A stretch of 64,000 nt of DNA from positions 20,304-84,303 of the forward strand of contig JACMLM010000007.1 in NCBI GenBank assembly GCA_014379595.1, read 5' to 3'. Below the pieces are notes generated by a model. It saw only the letters and a program-made list of their open reading frames with translations, made no database searches and had not been told where the DNA came from. Below, piece after piece: positions 1-9,234 of the stretch (position 1 is its first letter; the number at the start of each line of letters is the position of its first letter). A program made the translations under genes and the position numbers. This DNA comes from Anaerolineales bacterium (GTDB taxonomy: Bacteria > Chloroflexota > Anaerolineae > Anaerolineales > Villigracilaceae).

Positions 1-2
1 TA

Positions 3-371
3 ACTGGCGAATCAGAATCCATGTGCGAATCTAGTGCAGAATGGTTCCCTACGCTGACAGAGAGGACGAGTCTAGCCACCTTGCAAGGCAGAGAATGGCT
101 GCTCGGAAGTAAATTCGGCGAGTTTATCGGTCACAGAACAAACCTACAAAGCTGTATTAATGAAAATATGGAATGTCTTGAGCGTGAAATCAAATATTTT
201 GCTGAAGATTTTGATTACATCTATATTTCAATTAAAACCCCTACAAATAACTGCCAAGCGATGAATGTATCCCGTCAGACAACACGAGGCATTGTCACTA
301 CGCTGGAAAAGTCCTCGGATTACGCGGCAGTATATAAAACCAGTAGTGTTGTAATTTTTCTCAAAAAGTAA
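3..371 (+). CDS. C-terminal part of a membrane protein, partial
   Basis: The reading frame is open to the left window edge, so the ATG at position 21 is probably internal and this is the 3' end of a longer gene. The visible part is soluble, with a motif EWFPTLTERTSLATLQGREW followed by a segment ending in FDYIYIS. From memory, similar tails occur at the C-terminus of large polytopic glycosyltransferase-like membrane proteins of Chloroflexota, but this cannot be confirmed here. It converges on the minus-strand polysaccharide locus, with only about 20 bases between the two stop codons. Confidence 0.5.
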   Translation, partial: TGESESMCESSAEWFPTLTERTSLATLQGREWLLGSKFGEFIGHRTNLQSCINENMECLEREIKYFAEDFDYIYISIKTPTNNCQAMNVSRQTTRGIVTTLEKSSDYAAVYKTSSVVIFLKK

Positions 372-393
372 TCCCGCAGCTATAATATTGCAG

Positions 394-2523
394 TTAGTTT
401 GAAATTATGTATCCTCCGCATGTATACAGCGCATAATACTCGTTTTCATAGATAGGCGGGCGTTGCACTTTCAGGGTTTCCAGACTATCCCATAGCGGGT
501 CCGTATCTTTTAATATTAAAATATCAATTGAATATTTCATACAAACAGAATCAATCGTTCCCCAATCAGATGCCTCTTTTGTAAATACAACGCCAATATT
601 ATCCACAAGATCGTCATAAATTTCGGGAGAAACACCATATGATGTTCGATTTGAGATGATCATTTGATGGTTCCCGTATAACCCACTGGGGCGATCAAGA
701 AAATCCAATGGATTGTTTTGAGTAATAACATCATGGGAAAAATGATCACGCAAATAGTTATATGCCAGACGCGCAGAATAAGTCCTATTCCCCAGCCGTG
801 TATCAGGGCTTAAATTATTAGGAAATCCCACGACATTCATATCCACAAGTATAGACCAGGCCCGAAGCGATAAAAATTCCAAGCTCATAGTTAATATGCC
901 AATGATCATCGTGGCACTCAAAACCAATCTTAGTGTTTTCGTTCCCTTAACCCTGTCAAACATTCGTGGGGAAAGCCATTTTTTTACACTGCCAAATTGA
1001 AAAAGCACATCGGCAGACCAAACAACAAGAATAAACTGCAGGGGAAGCCAGCCACGAATCCCCAGATCATTTATTACAATTATGTTCGAGTAAAGGAATG
1101 AAAGAACAACTATCGTAACAACCACAAGAATCAATTCTGCCTTGTAGATTGAAATCGACCTTCCCTCCCCCTGGTAAATTTCCTGAAGCCAAATAATAGC
1201 CATGAGAAAGAAAAAGCCAAGTTCAAATAAATAATTCAGTGGAAGAAAGGCGAAATCTAAAATACTAAGCGCGAAGTGAGAAAACCCAGTTAACAAGCTG
1301 GTAATCATAAATGGGCGTATATAGAAAGCCAGCGGCAACCCACCATTCGGAGAGGAAGAAGCCCCCCCATCACGGAGAATGCCCAACAAAAATGGGAACA
1401 CAAAAATCAACCCGAACACTCCTCCTAGAATCATAAATAAAATTTGCTGGTATTTCTTTTCTTTAAAAATCAAAACCATTCCCCAGATAATCCAAAATAT
1501 GGCGAAAACAAACATAACCCAAACCGATAATCCAAAAGCTGAGGCAAATGCCAATCCAATAATGATAGCGTGAGGGATTCTGTATGTAAATTTTTTATCC
1601 ATATTCTGCACAGCAATCAAGAGCGACAAAATGCAGGCGAGAGCAGCCACCAAGTGATGAGGAACCCATGCCAGAGCATTCATCCATGACATAATTGGCA
1701 TATTCCAGCCTTCCAATTGACCCTGAAATGGCAATTGTCCAAGTCTGAAATGAAAACTCGACATGATAATTAATACCATTATGAAGTCCAAGCCACCAAT
1801 TACAAAAAGCTGAATCCCAATAAAGGATTTTTTCCAGGCACTTTGTGATTCTTGGTCATCTCGGACACGGAGGTACGTTGCAAGAGTTGCAAAGAGGAGA
1901 AGGCCTGCCCAGCTTATACTGGCAATCATGGCATGATATGCACTAACCAAATTACCACCCATTTGATCTACTATACTGGCCAGAATGTACCAATAGTAGT
2001 AAAGAGAGTTAAGCAATATTGTCTGACCTGGATAGTAAGACGGATTTACAGGAGGAACACCAGTACGAGTAATTGCATCTGTAACAGAGACGCGAGTAGT
2101 AAGGTCATAAGAGTTCGAACTGAAATATAAACGGTTCCCAATTTGAAGATCCGCTAATGTAATAATAGAAAGAATCACCCACAGTACGGCAAATATGATA
2201 GCAAGCCTTTGATAGTTCTTATCATGCATTGACTGCCTATAAAATCTTACGAAGACATATATGCTCAAGACGGCGAGGAGAACTAATATACTAAAAACAA
2301 CTGAAAAAGATGCAAATCTATAAACAAGAAACAGGATGGCGGGAGCTATTGAAGCAGAAATTGGCATGGCCATAATAATCTGTACTATCGGTGTGCGTTT
2401 CCTAAAGTTAAACAGGTTAAGTGTATAACCAGTTACATATCCCGGAAAGACAAAAATGAATGGATACAAAAGGCAAGCCAGAAGGATTCCAAAAATATCG
2501 TGAAAAGTAAAGTTTAGAAGCAT
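394..2523 (-). CDS. Large polytopic membrane protein, possible GT-C type glycosyltransferase
   Basis: A 709-residue protein with roughly a dozen or more hydrophobic segments over residues 1-560 and a soluble C-terminal domain of about 150 residues. I recognise no family motif with certainty. The layout (many spans, then a soluble tail) and the position at the end of a polysaccharide gene cluster suggest a lipid-linked-sugar glycosyltransferase or a polymerase/ligase. The tail contains NRTSYGVSPEIYDDLVDN and two cysteines near the end. It is the last minus-strand gene of the cluster. Its relation to the partial gene at the left edge is unknown. The function is inferred from context only. Confidence 0.5.
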   Translation of the reverse strand: MLLNFTFHDIFGILLACLLYPFIFVFPGYVTGYTLNLFNFRKRTPIVQIIMAMPISASIAPAILFLVYRFASFSVVFSILVLLAVLSIYVFVRFYRQSMHDKNYQRLAIIFAVLWVILSIITLADLQIGNRLYFSSNSYDLTTRVSVTDAITRTGVPPVNPSYYPGQTILLNSLYYYWYILASIVDQMGGNLVSAYHAMIASISWAGLLLFATLATYLRVRDDQESQSAWKKSFIGIQLFVIGGLDFIMVLIIMSSFHFRLGQLPFQGQLEGWNMPIMSWMNALAWVPHHLVAALACILSLLIAVQNMDKKFTYRIPHAIIIGLAFASAFGLSVWVMFVFAIFWIIWGMVLIFKEKKYQQILFMILGGVFGLIFVFPFLLGILRDGGASSSPNGGLPLAFYIRPFMITSLLTGFSHFALSILDFAFLPLNYLFELGFFFLMAIIWLQEIYQGEGRSISIYKAELILVVVTIVVLSFLYSNIIVINDLGIRGWLPLQFILVVWSADVLFQFGSVKKWLSPRMFDRVKGTKTLRLVLSATMIIGILTMSLEFLSLRAWSILVDMNVVGFPNNLSPDTRLGNRTYSARLAYNYLRDHFSHDVITQNNPLDFLDRPSGLYGNHQMIISNRTSYGVSPEIYDDLVDNIGVVFTKEASDWGTIDSVCMKYSIDILILKDTDPLWDSLETLKVQRPPIYENEYYALYTCGGYIISN

Positions 2524-2591
2524 AGTTTTTCCGTTTTTATTAAATTAACTCAAGCAATGTTGAGCTTATATTCTGAAATATAAAATTGTTT

Positions 2592-3629
2592 TCAGTCATG
2601 TAATTCTCCATCTGGCTTTTTGGTTTGCGTTACTAGGACACCGCGTGAGCCAATCCAAACCCCAGGGCCACCCCAAAAAGAAACTACCAATAAATTTAAA
2701 GCCTGAGTAATTAATATCAAAGCCAGAGCAGCTTCACGCTCAAAACCAAAAGGCATAAGCACCGTTACTGCTACAAATTGATATATACCAACATAGCCTG
2801 GAGTAGAAGGTATTGCACTCGATATTCCTAATGCAGAGATGAACAAAAGTGATTGAGCAAGTGAAAGTGATTTGTGGAGGGAAAGGGCAATCCAGGCCAT
2901 TCCAAGCCCATCCATAAACCAGATCAGAAGGGTGAAAAATAAAAATAATAAGCCTTGCTGGATATTTGCTATCGCTTTTAAACCCTGGAAAAAGTGTTGA
3001 AGTATTTGGTACAGTCCTGATTTAGTAGATTTACCTAAGAAGGGCAGTATATTAATGATACGAGCGGCTAAGCCATGAAATAATGGAAGCAAGAAGATGA
3101 ACATAACTCCAATGACTGCCGCAATTGCGAATCTCTCAAGTGCACTTTGCACAGACTTTGGAAATGCATCTACAAAAAAGAGAGAGGCTGCCCCGATAAT
3201 CACCAGCGCAGCAAGGTCGATGAGTCTTTCAGTAATACCGGTAGCAAGGACGAAAACAACAGGGATAGTTTCTTTTCGCGCAATATAAGCGGCTCGAATA
3301 AACTCTCCTGCTCTTGCAGGAAAAACAGTATTCCCAAGATAACCTGCCATGTTTGCCCAAAAGACGTTCAAAGGCGGAATTTTTTTATGGGTGATGAGCA
3401 AAATACGCCAGCGTAGTGAACGTAAAAAATAAGTGGCACTACTCCATATCAACAGAAGTGCCACATATAAATAATTTGCTCTCTCAAGAGAAATAAAGAA
3501 AGCCGGCCAATCGAGTCCGCGCAAGGCAAAATAGAGAAGAATTACTGCCAGTAGGATCGATACCCAGAAAATGAAGCGGCTACGCGGTTGCCGAACAGCT
3601 GGCGAGTTGGAAAGGAAATCCTTAAAAAT
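2592..3629 (-). CDS. Lysylphosphatidylglycerol synthase TM region / UPF0104 flippase-like protein
   Basis: An integral membrane protein of the UPF0104/LPG_synthase_TM family, with about eight spans, the family-typical region GEFIRAAYIARKE and a late GYVGIYQF segment. In polysaccharide loci such proteins are thought to act in lipid-linked sugar handling. The ORF track starts at a TTG (3524), but that omits a clear first transmembrane helix (VSILLAVILLYFALRG) encoded just upstream in the same open frame. The frame is open to 3647 without ATG, GTG or TTG in the upstream stretch. An AGGAG sits 7 bases before an ATT at 3629, which overlaps the stop codon of the upstream glycosyltransferase. I therefore place the start there, giving about 345 residues. 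Family assignment is good; the start is inferred. Confidence 0.7.
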   Translation of the reverse strand: MFKDFLSNSPAVRQPRSRFIFWVSILLAVILLYFALRGLDWPAFFISLERANYLYVALLLIWSSATYFLRSLRWRILLITHKKIPPLNVFWANMAGYLGNTVFPARAGEFIRAAYIARKETIPVVFVLATGITERLIDLAALVIIGAASLFFVDAFPKSVQSALERFAIAAVIGVMFIFLLPLFHGLAARIINILPFLGKSTKSGLYQILQHFFQGLKAIANIQQGLLFLFFTLLIWFMDGLGMAWIALSLHKSLSLAQSLLFISALGISSAIPSTPGYVGIYQFVAVTVLMPFGFEREAALALILITQALNLLVVSFWGGPGVWIGSRGVLVTQTKKPDGELHD

Positions 3630-4554
3630 TGATACGCTCCTTTTCGATCACAAGAGGTCTATGCATAACCTGGGTATAAATTGCACCAATATATTCCCCA
3701 ACGATTCCTAAGAAAAGCAGTTGAACAGAGCCAAGAAAAAACAAACCGATCACCAATGGAGCCGAACCAAGTGAAAATTGATACCAAAAGATTAGTTTAT
3801 AAACAAGATAGATAAGACCGATTAAAAAACTGACAAGTGCTGAAAGGAAACCAAACATGGTGGCAAGGCGTAACGGGATTTTTGTATAGTTAGTCACCCC
3901 GAGCATGGCCATATCATAGAGGGTATAAAAGTTATTTTTGGTAATACCACGCTTCCGACGCGGTTGTGTAAACGCAATTTCTGCCATCTCGAAACCAATA
4001 TCGGCGATCAGCCCACGAAAATAAGGATAAGGGTCGTTAATATCACGGAGAATTTCTATTACACGCTGATCATACAATCCGAACCCTGTATAGTTATCAA
4101 TTAACCGCACGTCGGAGAGACTACGCAATATCCGATAGTAAAGCGATCTAAAAAAATAGAATAAACCAAATTCTTCACTTTTAGTTTTAATGCCAATCAC
4201 CACCTTATACCCCTGTTCCCATTTCTGAATAAAATCCGGGATCAGCTCCGGCGGATCTTGTAAATCAGATGCAAGAATAATAACAGCATCGCCTGAGCCT
4301 TGTAACAAACCATAATAAGGTGAACGAATGTGCCCGAAATTGCGTGAATTTACAATAATCTTCACGTTTTTATCTTTTAATGCAATAGTCTTTAAAATAT
4401 TAACCGTCTCATCTGTAGATGAATTATCGATAAAGATATGTTCATAATTACACCCTTTATCTTCCAACGTTTTACGGATACGTGTGTATAGCTCTTCCAC
4501 ATTCTCTGCTTCATTAAAGCAGGGCGTAACGATACTAATCATCTTCATTTGCAC
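3622..4554 (-). CDS. Family 2 glycosyltransferase, polyprenyl-phosphate sugar transferase type (DPM1/GtrB/ArnC-like)
   Basis: A 310-residue enzyme with an N-terminal GT-A fold (SIVTPCFNEAENVEELYTRI) and a metal-binding region in the stretch LASDLQDPPELIPDF, as in the GtrB/ArnC group. Two C-terminal membrane helices span about residues 230-300. Enzymes of this type move a sugar from a nucleotide donor onto undecaprenyl phosphate at the inner face of the membrane, making a donor for a membrane-embedded transferase. It lies between the cyclase gene and the flippase-like gene, and its stop codon overlaps the flippase start, so translation is probably coupled. The specific sugar is not predictable. 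Confidence 0.85.
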   Translation of the reverse strand: MQMKMISIVTPCFNEAENVEELYTRIRKTLEDKGCNYEHIFIDNSSTDETVNILKTIALKDKNVKIIVNSRNFGHIRSPYYGLLQGSGDAVIILASDLQDPPELIPDFIQKWEQGYKVVIGIKTKSEEFGLFYFFRSLYYRILRSLSDVRLIDNYTGFGLYDQRVIEILRDINDPYPYFRGLIADIGFEMAEIAFTQPRRKRGITKNNFYTLYDMAMLGVTNYTKIPLRLATMFGFLSALVSFLIGLIYLVYKLIFWYQFSLGSAPLVIGLFFLGSVQLLFLGIVGEYIGAIYTQVMHRPLVIEKERINF

Positions 4555-4566
4555 CTTCCATAAAAT

Positions 4567-5643
4567 CTACAAATTTAGCATGGCCTTACTTTCAGTTAGT
4601 GCACTCGCCACTTCAACTGGCGTCAGATCATTAATACGTATAAAATCAAAATTATTTTGCATCATAATTAATGCCAGCAAGTCGCCAGTACGTTTTTTGT
4701 CTTTCTTCATAGCATCAATTATCACTTCAGGTTCGATTGAATGGACTGGAGGCAAGACTTTTAAACTAGGAAGAATTAGATTTCGTGCAATTTCAGTTGC
4801 CAACATCTCGTTCAACAATCCTCGATTTCTTGCTACAAAATTGGCTGCCAGCATGCCGAAAACAACAGCTTGACCATGAGGAACCGCAAAATTAGATGTG
4901 CTCTCAAGAGCATGGCCAAAATCGTGGCCATAGTTTAGTAGGTTTCGGCGCCCAATATCGAATTCATCTCCGTCCATATAACTAAGTTTCACATCTAAAG
5001 ATACTCTAATAGCTTGAAGTAAAGCGTCAGGATCACGTGACATGATAGATGGGATATGCTGTATAAGATCACGAAAATTTAATTCTCCGCCCATTAGGTG
5101 AAGTTTTATCACTTCGCCTAATCCACTATAAAAATCAGGATCACTCTGAGTTTTTAAAAAGGGAGGATAAATATATATTTGTGCAGGTGGAAAAAATGTA
5201 CCGATTAGGTTTTTATAACCGTGATAATTTAGAGATGTTTTACTTCCAATACAGCTATCAGCCTGTGCCAACAATGTAGTGGGGATATAAATCCAATGGA
5301 TTCCGCGATAAATTGTAGATGCAGCAAAGCCAGTAATATCCTGCAAGATGCCACCGCCAAAAGAAATCAATTTCAGATTGCGCTTCGCAGACAACGTGAC
5401 GAATTGGTCGTAGAGTTCTTGCACAGTTTCAAGACTCTTGCGGTCTTCGTTAATAGGCAGGACAATTACATCACTTGTTGGCAAATCTTTCAGCAATGTA
5501 GAAGAGTAAAGATTCCATACGTTTTCATCTACTACAAAACAAGCCTGTGGAGATTGTGCCAACTGCTCAATAAAATCAGGGTCGGACTCTATCAAAACAT
5601 CATAATTGCGAATATTAGACTGTACCGAAAAATTCATAGACAT
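4567..5643 (-). CDS. AroB-like sugar-phosphate cyclase (3-dehydroquinate synthase superfamily)
   Basis: A 358-residue NAD- and metal-dependent cyclase of the dehydroquinate synthase superfamily. Visible signatures are GGGILQDITGFAAST (NAD site), PTTLLAQADSCIGSKT with the KT pair that contacts substrate, GLGEVIK, and the metal-binding NYGHDFGHALE and HGQAV segments. Family members cyclise DAHP, sedoheptulose 7-phosphate or glucose 6-phosphate. Here the neighbours are NeuB-like, TPP and SDR enzymes in a polysaccharide locus rather than aromatic amino acid genes. The substrate is therefore probably a sugar or ulosonate phosphate for a carbocyclic unit, but ordinary AroB activity cannot be excluded. 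It overlaps the SDR gene by about 10 bases. Confidence 0.8.
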   Translation of the reverse strand: MSMNFSVQSNIRNYDVLIESDPDFIEQLAQSPQACFVVDENVWNLYSSTLLKDLPTSDVIVLPINEDRKSLETVQELYDQFVTLSAKRNLKLISFGGGILQDITGFAASTIYRGIHWIYIPTTLLAQADSCIGSKTSLNYHGYKNLIGTFFPPAQIYIYPPFLKTQSDPDFYSGLGEVIKLHLMGGELNFRDLIQHIPSIMSRDPDALLQAIRVSLDVKLSYMDGDEFDIGRRNLLNYGHDFGHALESTSNFAVPHGQAVVFGMLAANFVARNRGLLNEMLATEIARNLILPSLKVLPPVHSIEPEVIIDAMKKDKKRTGDLLALIMMQNNFDFIRINDLTPVEVASALTESKAMLNL

Positions 5644-6293
5644 GTATAGCCTCCATCTACCACGATGGTCTGGCCTGTTAAGTAAGTATTTTGCTCCGAG
5701 CAGAGAAAAGCAACTACGCTGGCGATTTCCTGCGGCGCCGCAAGACGTTGAATTGGAATCGTTTGGCTAATTTTATCAATTTCAGTTGCAGAATTGTTTT
5801 GGCGAGTTAAATCTGTCATTACATAACCTGGAGCTACCGCGTTGACAAGAATATTGTAGGGAGCAAGCTCAACTGCCAGAGAGCGTGTCATCCCATTCAG
5901 AGCAGTTTTACTCATTGAGTAACTAGTGCGCCCGGCTCTGCTAACAACACTTAATAAAGAACTGATATTAACGATACGGCCATAATTTCGTGCCTTCATT
6001 TGCGGCGCAACAAATTGGATCAGACGAAAAGGTGCGAGCAAATTTATTTGAAGGGTGTCGTCTAAGTCTTTATTTTCTATATTTTCAAGCATGGCAATAC
6101 GATTAATACCCGCGTCATTAATCAGAATATCTATAGGTTGATCTAGGCCGGCAAGATAAGATTCTAGAGATTGCTCTGAGCCGAGATCCAATTCTGCGCG
6201 AGAAGGCGTCAAGACCTTACAATCTGAGGCTAACTGAGCGGCAATTGCCGCGCCTATACCGCGCGATGCGCCTGTGACCAAGGCAATCCGCAT
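5634..6293 (-). CDS. SDR family oxidoreductase (FabG-like)
   Basis: A short classical short-chain dehydrogenase of 219 residues. It has the NAD(P) motif TGASRGIGAAIA at the N-terminus, the structural NDAG motif, the catalytic Ser in the NISSLLS region and the catalytic YSMSK. The C-terminal DGGYTCL ends the fold. In this operon it sits between the NeuB-like synthase and the AroB-like cyclase, so it most likely oxidises or reduces a hydroxyl or keto group of the same intermediate. The start codon lies directly behind the stop of the NeuB-like gene. A fatty-acid role is possible by similarity but unlikely by context. Confidence 0.8.
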   Translation of the reverse strand: MRIALVTGASRGIGAAIAAQLASDCKVLTPSRAELDLGSEQSLESYLAGLDQPIDILINDAGINRIAMLENIENKDLDDTLQINLLAPFRLIQFVAPQMKARNYGRIVNISSLLSVVSRAGRTSYSMSKTALNGMTRSLAVELAPYNILVNAVAPGYVMTDLTRQNNSATEIDKISQTIPIQRLAAPQEIASVVAFLCSEQNTYLTGQTIVVDGGYTCL

Positions 6294-6294
6294 T

Positions 6295-7383
6295 TTACAA
6301 ACCCCGATTTTTTATTTGCTGGCTTAGTTCATCAGAAGAATACGGAGTATCTATCATATCAATCGTAATCGGTTCATCCTTGGAACAGGGTTTGACCAAT
6401 TTATGTCCATACCTCCCCAACATCAGTTCACGAGTAGAAAGCTGGCCCTTTTGCAAGGGAATAGCTAGATAGATATCTTCCTCTGATAAGTTTTGACCCA
6501 CTTGCAGATCATGTTTTGCGTAGGCGCCGCGTACATAAGAATCAAGGTAGGTAATTTCACGATCCAGTGGAATACGGCGTTCATCTTTAGCAGTCCCACA
6601 CATCTCACGGGCTTTATGAAACGCCTTGTAGTAACTATCAATTTGACCAGGAAGCGAAGAATAAGGAGCCACTTTGAATCCATCCGAATCAATATCAATA
6701 TGACGTTCAAATAAGCGAACGCCCTTGCCGTAACATATAAACATGGAGCTTGCCCAATCATGATACTCATGGGTCGAAATGCCAATAGGATGACTGGGAT
6801 AACGTCTCTTTAGATAATCAATTTGGTGCAATTCCATTTCGTGGTCTTCAATGGGATAAGCAGCCACACAATGGTTAAGTGCAAGCGGGATATTTCGATT
6901 TTCAAAGAACAGAACAAGATCATCCATATCTTTGATGGAGATACCGCCTGTAGATACAATCACTGGCTTTTTTGTTTTTGCAATCTTTTCCAACAATAAC
7001 CAGTCATTATTATCGGCGCTAGCAACCTTGATTATGGGCATTTCGAACTCAACGCACAAGTCTACTGATTTTTCATCAAAGGGTGTAGACATGGGAATAC
7101 ATCCGCTTTTTCGAATATTATCCACTAATATCGCATAATCCTCTTTTGAAAGGCGCGACTCTGTAATACGCTTAATATAGTAGATATCATTTCGGTTAGC
7201 GAAATCTTTATGAACAAAAGAATCTACATTACGAAACTGGAGTTTTATAGCAGCGCGGACATTATTGAAGCGCGCAACTCGTGAATGCTCATGAATAATT
7301 TGAATCCCCCGCTCCAATTTACCTTGATGATTGTTGGTTACTTCAAGTACAAATAAATCTTCAAAAATATCGCGAACATCCAT
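6295..7383 (-). CDS. NeuB family ulosonate synthase (N-acetylneuraminate synthase-like) with SAF domain
   Basis: A 362-residue protein with an N-terminal TIM barrel of the NeuB family and a C-terminal SAF/antifreeze-like domain (about residues 285-350). Visible are the start motif LEVTNNHQG, the KLQF strand, the NHCVAAYP segment, GISTHEYHDW and FERHI, which correspond to PEP and metal binding in sialic acid synthases. Such enzymes condense phosphoenolpyruvate with an aldose to a 3-deoxy-2-ulosonate. No CMP-sialate activation gene (neuA) or epimerase (neuC) is in the window, so the product is probably not ordinary sialic acid. AAGGAG lies in front of the ATG. Confidence 0.82.
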   Translation of the reverse strand: MDVRDIFEDLFVLEVTNNHQGKLERGIQIIHEHSRVARFNNVRAAIKLQFRNVDSFVHKDFANRNDIYYIKRITESRLSKEDYAILVDNIRKSGCIPMSTPFDEKSVDLCVEFEMPIIKVASADNNDWLLLEKIAKTKKPVIVSTGGISIKDMDDLVLFFENRNIPLALNHCVAAYPIEDHEMELHQIDYLKRRYPSHPIGISTHEYHDWASSMFICYGKGVRLFERHIDIDSDGFKVAPYSSLPGQIDSYYKAFHKAREMCGTAKDERRIPLDREITYLDSYVRGAYAKHDLQVGQNLSEEDIYLAIPLQKGQLSTRELMLGRYGHKLVKPCSKDEPITIDMIDTPYSSDELSQQIKNRGL

Positions 7384-7406
7384 TGGAAATCTCCTTCTAG
7401 TAGTCT

Positions 7407-9218
7407 CTACCGAGTGAATGGAACCAGCATATTTTCAGCAAATTCTTTCTCATCTAGAAAAGGACTCATGTCTTCCAGGTTAGACGATACAATTCTGCCA
7501 TCGGGGAGCTGCCTGGCACTAATACGTGGCTCAAAAGGCTGGTCAGGGTCAAGAAGCACATCGCAGATCACAGGTCCGGGCATTTGAAGCGCAGACTGTA
7601 TCCCATCTTCGAGTTGATCGTATCCAATCCGCATTGCTGGAAGCCCATAAGCTTGAGCTATTTTAATTATATCGGGAAAAGAAACGCCGCTTTGAATACT
7701 TTCGCCGGTTAGTCTTTTAAACATGTTAGCCTGAGAAAGCCGGATAGATAAATATCCATTATTATTTAGAACAAAAAGTTTTAACGGAAGCTGATAATGA
7801 ACAACTGTTTGCAATTCCTGCAAGTTTAACTGCAAACTTCCGTCACCAGCAAGACAAATAACTCGTTTACCAGAGCGGGCGAACGAAGCGCCAATAGCAG
7901 CTGGCAGATCATAACCCATTGATGCATCCCCAGTATTGGCGATAAGGCGCTGCCCTTTTTTAAGTTTCGCTGCTTGAAATGCTACAACATTGGCAGTGCC
8001 ATTACCACACACAACCACATCGTCAGAATCCAAATGATCAAATAAACGGTCAACAAAATGGTAAGGATTAATACGCTGCTCTTTCGGCTCACGATGGTGC
8101 AGAAGAACAACAGGATAACGCTCTACACGCGCCTTGCACCATGCCAGCCAATCTACATGCATTTGTTTGTCAAAGTTAGCCTGCCTTATCTGCCCAAGTA
8201 ATTCTCCCAGAAAAGTTTTGACATCAGCTTGAATAGTCTGTTCAGGTTTAACGGTTGGCTTTTGGAACTCGACACCATCAATATCGACTTGAATTTTATG
8301 AGCAAAGCGTGCAAACGAATCCCAATTATAACTAACCTGTCGCAAACCAAGTCGACTTCCCAAAATTAACAGGACATCAGCATTTTGGACTGTAAAATTT
8401 CCAGCACGAGTGGCAAGGTCACCAGGGCGACCACAAAATAGAGGATCATCGGAAGCGATTAAATCCAACGCGGTCCAAGCTGGGACTACCGGAATGTTGA
8501 GGCTACGAATAACCTGCTCAAACTCTTCAAGCGCGTTTCCGAGTCTGATGCCTTTTCCAGCCATAATCACTGGGCGTTGAGCTTTTGCTAATCTTCCTAA
8601 AACATCACGACAAATCGACGATAAATCCGTGTTAAGACTAGCAGAGCTATCGTCATCAAAATCATAACCTTTCAGTTGCTGCGGATCGATCTGGCTATTT
8701 TGAACATCGACCGGGATATCAAGCCAGCATGGGCCAGGACGGCCACTCTGAGCTAAATGCCAAGCTTTTTCCAAATGATAGCGAATCTCAGCAGGATCAT
8801 TCACAAGCACGGCATATTTGGTAATGCCGTTAACCATACTTACAATATCAGCTTCCTGGTCACCAATTTGTCGTAAGCCAGGAACATTGTAAGTTGCCAA
8901 TAAAGTTTCGCGCTTTACCTGGCCAGATAATATTAACATCGGAATTGAATCAGTCCAAGCGCCGAAGACACCATTTAGTGTATTAATTCCGCCCGGCCCC
9001 GTTGTAACATTAATTACACCTGGTGTATTGGTAATGCGCGCATATCCTTCCGCCGCCATGGCACATGCCTGTTCATGATGATTGAAAACAGGCTGAATAC
9101 CTTCCTGGTTTCCAAGCGCATCGTTAAGAAACATTGAGCCGCCGCCTGTAAGCATGAAAACATGACGGACTCCAAAATTGGTTAGTGTTTGAGAAATATA
9201 TTTTGCAACTGTTATCAT
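7407..9218 (-). CDS. Thiamine pyrophosphate-dependent enzyme, acetolactate synthase-like
   Basis: A 603-residue enzyme with the three-domain layout of acetohydroxyacid synthase relatives: an N-terminal pyrimidine-binding domain with the activating glutamate in HHEQACAMAAEGYAR, a central domain, and a C-terminal domain with the TPP signature GDGSLQLNLQEL followed by NNNGY. No regulatory small subunit is nearby, which argues against branched-chain amino acid synthesis. Within a CDP-deoxysugar locus an enzyme of this class could transfer a two-carbon unit from pyruvate to a keto sugar, as YerE does in yersiniose synthesis. It could equally act on the NeuB/cyclase branch. Family certain, substrate unknown. 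Confidence 0.82.
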   Translation of the reverse strand: MITVAKYISQTLTNFGVRHVFMLTGGGSMFLNDALGNQEGIQPVFNHHEQACAMAAEGYARITNTPGVINVTTGPGGINTLNGVFGAWTDSIPMLILSGQVKRETLLATYNVPGLRQIGDQEADIVSMVNGITKYAVLVNDPAEIRYHLEKAWHLAQSGRPGPCWLDIPVDVQNSQIDPQQLKGYDFDDDSSASLNTDLSSICRDVLGRLAKAQRPVIMAGKGIRLGNALEEFEQVIRSLNIPVVPAWTALDLIASDDPLFCGRPGDLATRAGNFTVQNADVLLILGSRLGLRQVSYNWDSFARFAHKIQVDIDGVEFQKPTVKPEQTIQADVKTFLGELLGQIRQANFDKQMHVDWLAWCKARVERYPVVLLHHREPKEQRINPYHFVDRLFDHLDSDDVVVCGNGTANVVAFQAAKLKKGQRLIANTGDASMGYDLPAAIGASFARSGKRVICLAGDGSLQLNLQELQTVVHYQLPLKLFVLNNNGYLSIRLSQANMFKRLTGESIQSGVSFPDIIKIAQAYGLPAMRIGYDQLEDGIQSALQMPGPVICDVLLDPDQPFEPRISARQLPDGRIVSSNLEDMSPFLDEKEFAENMLVPFTR

Positions 9219-9234
9219 AAATTTCCTGGAATGT

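Noticed and set aside
4567-5643. Cyclase as the ordinary aroB of the shikimate pathway
   Set aside because: Not fully excluded, but no other shikimate genes are near and the four-gene context points to sugar metabolism, so I did not use the aroB symbol.
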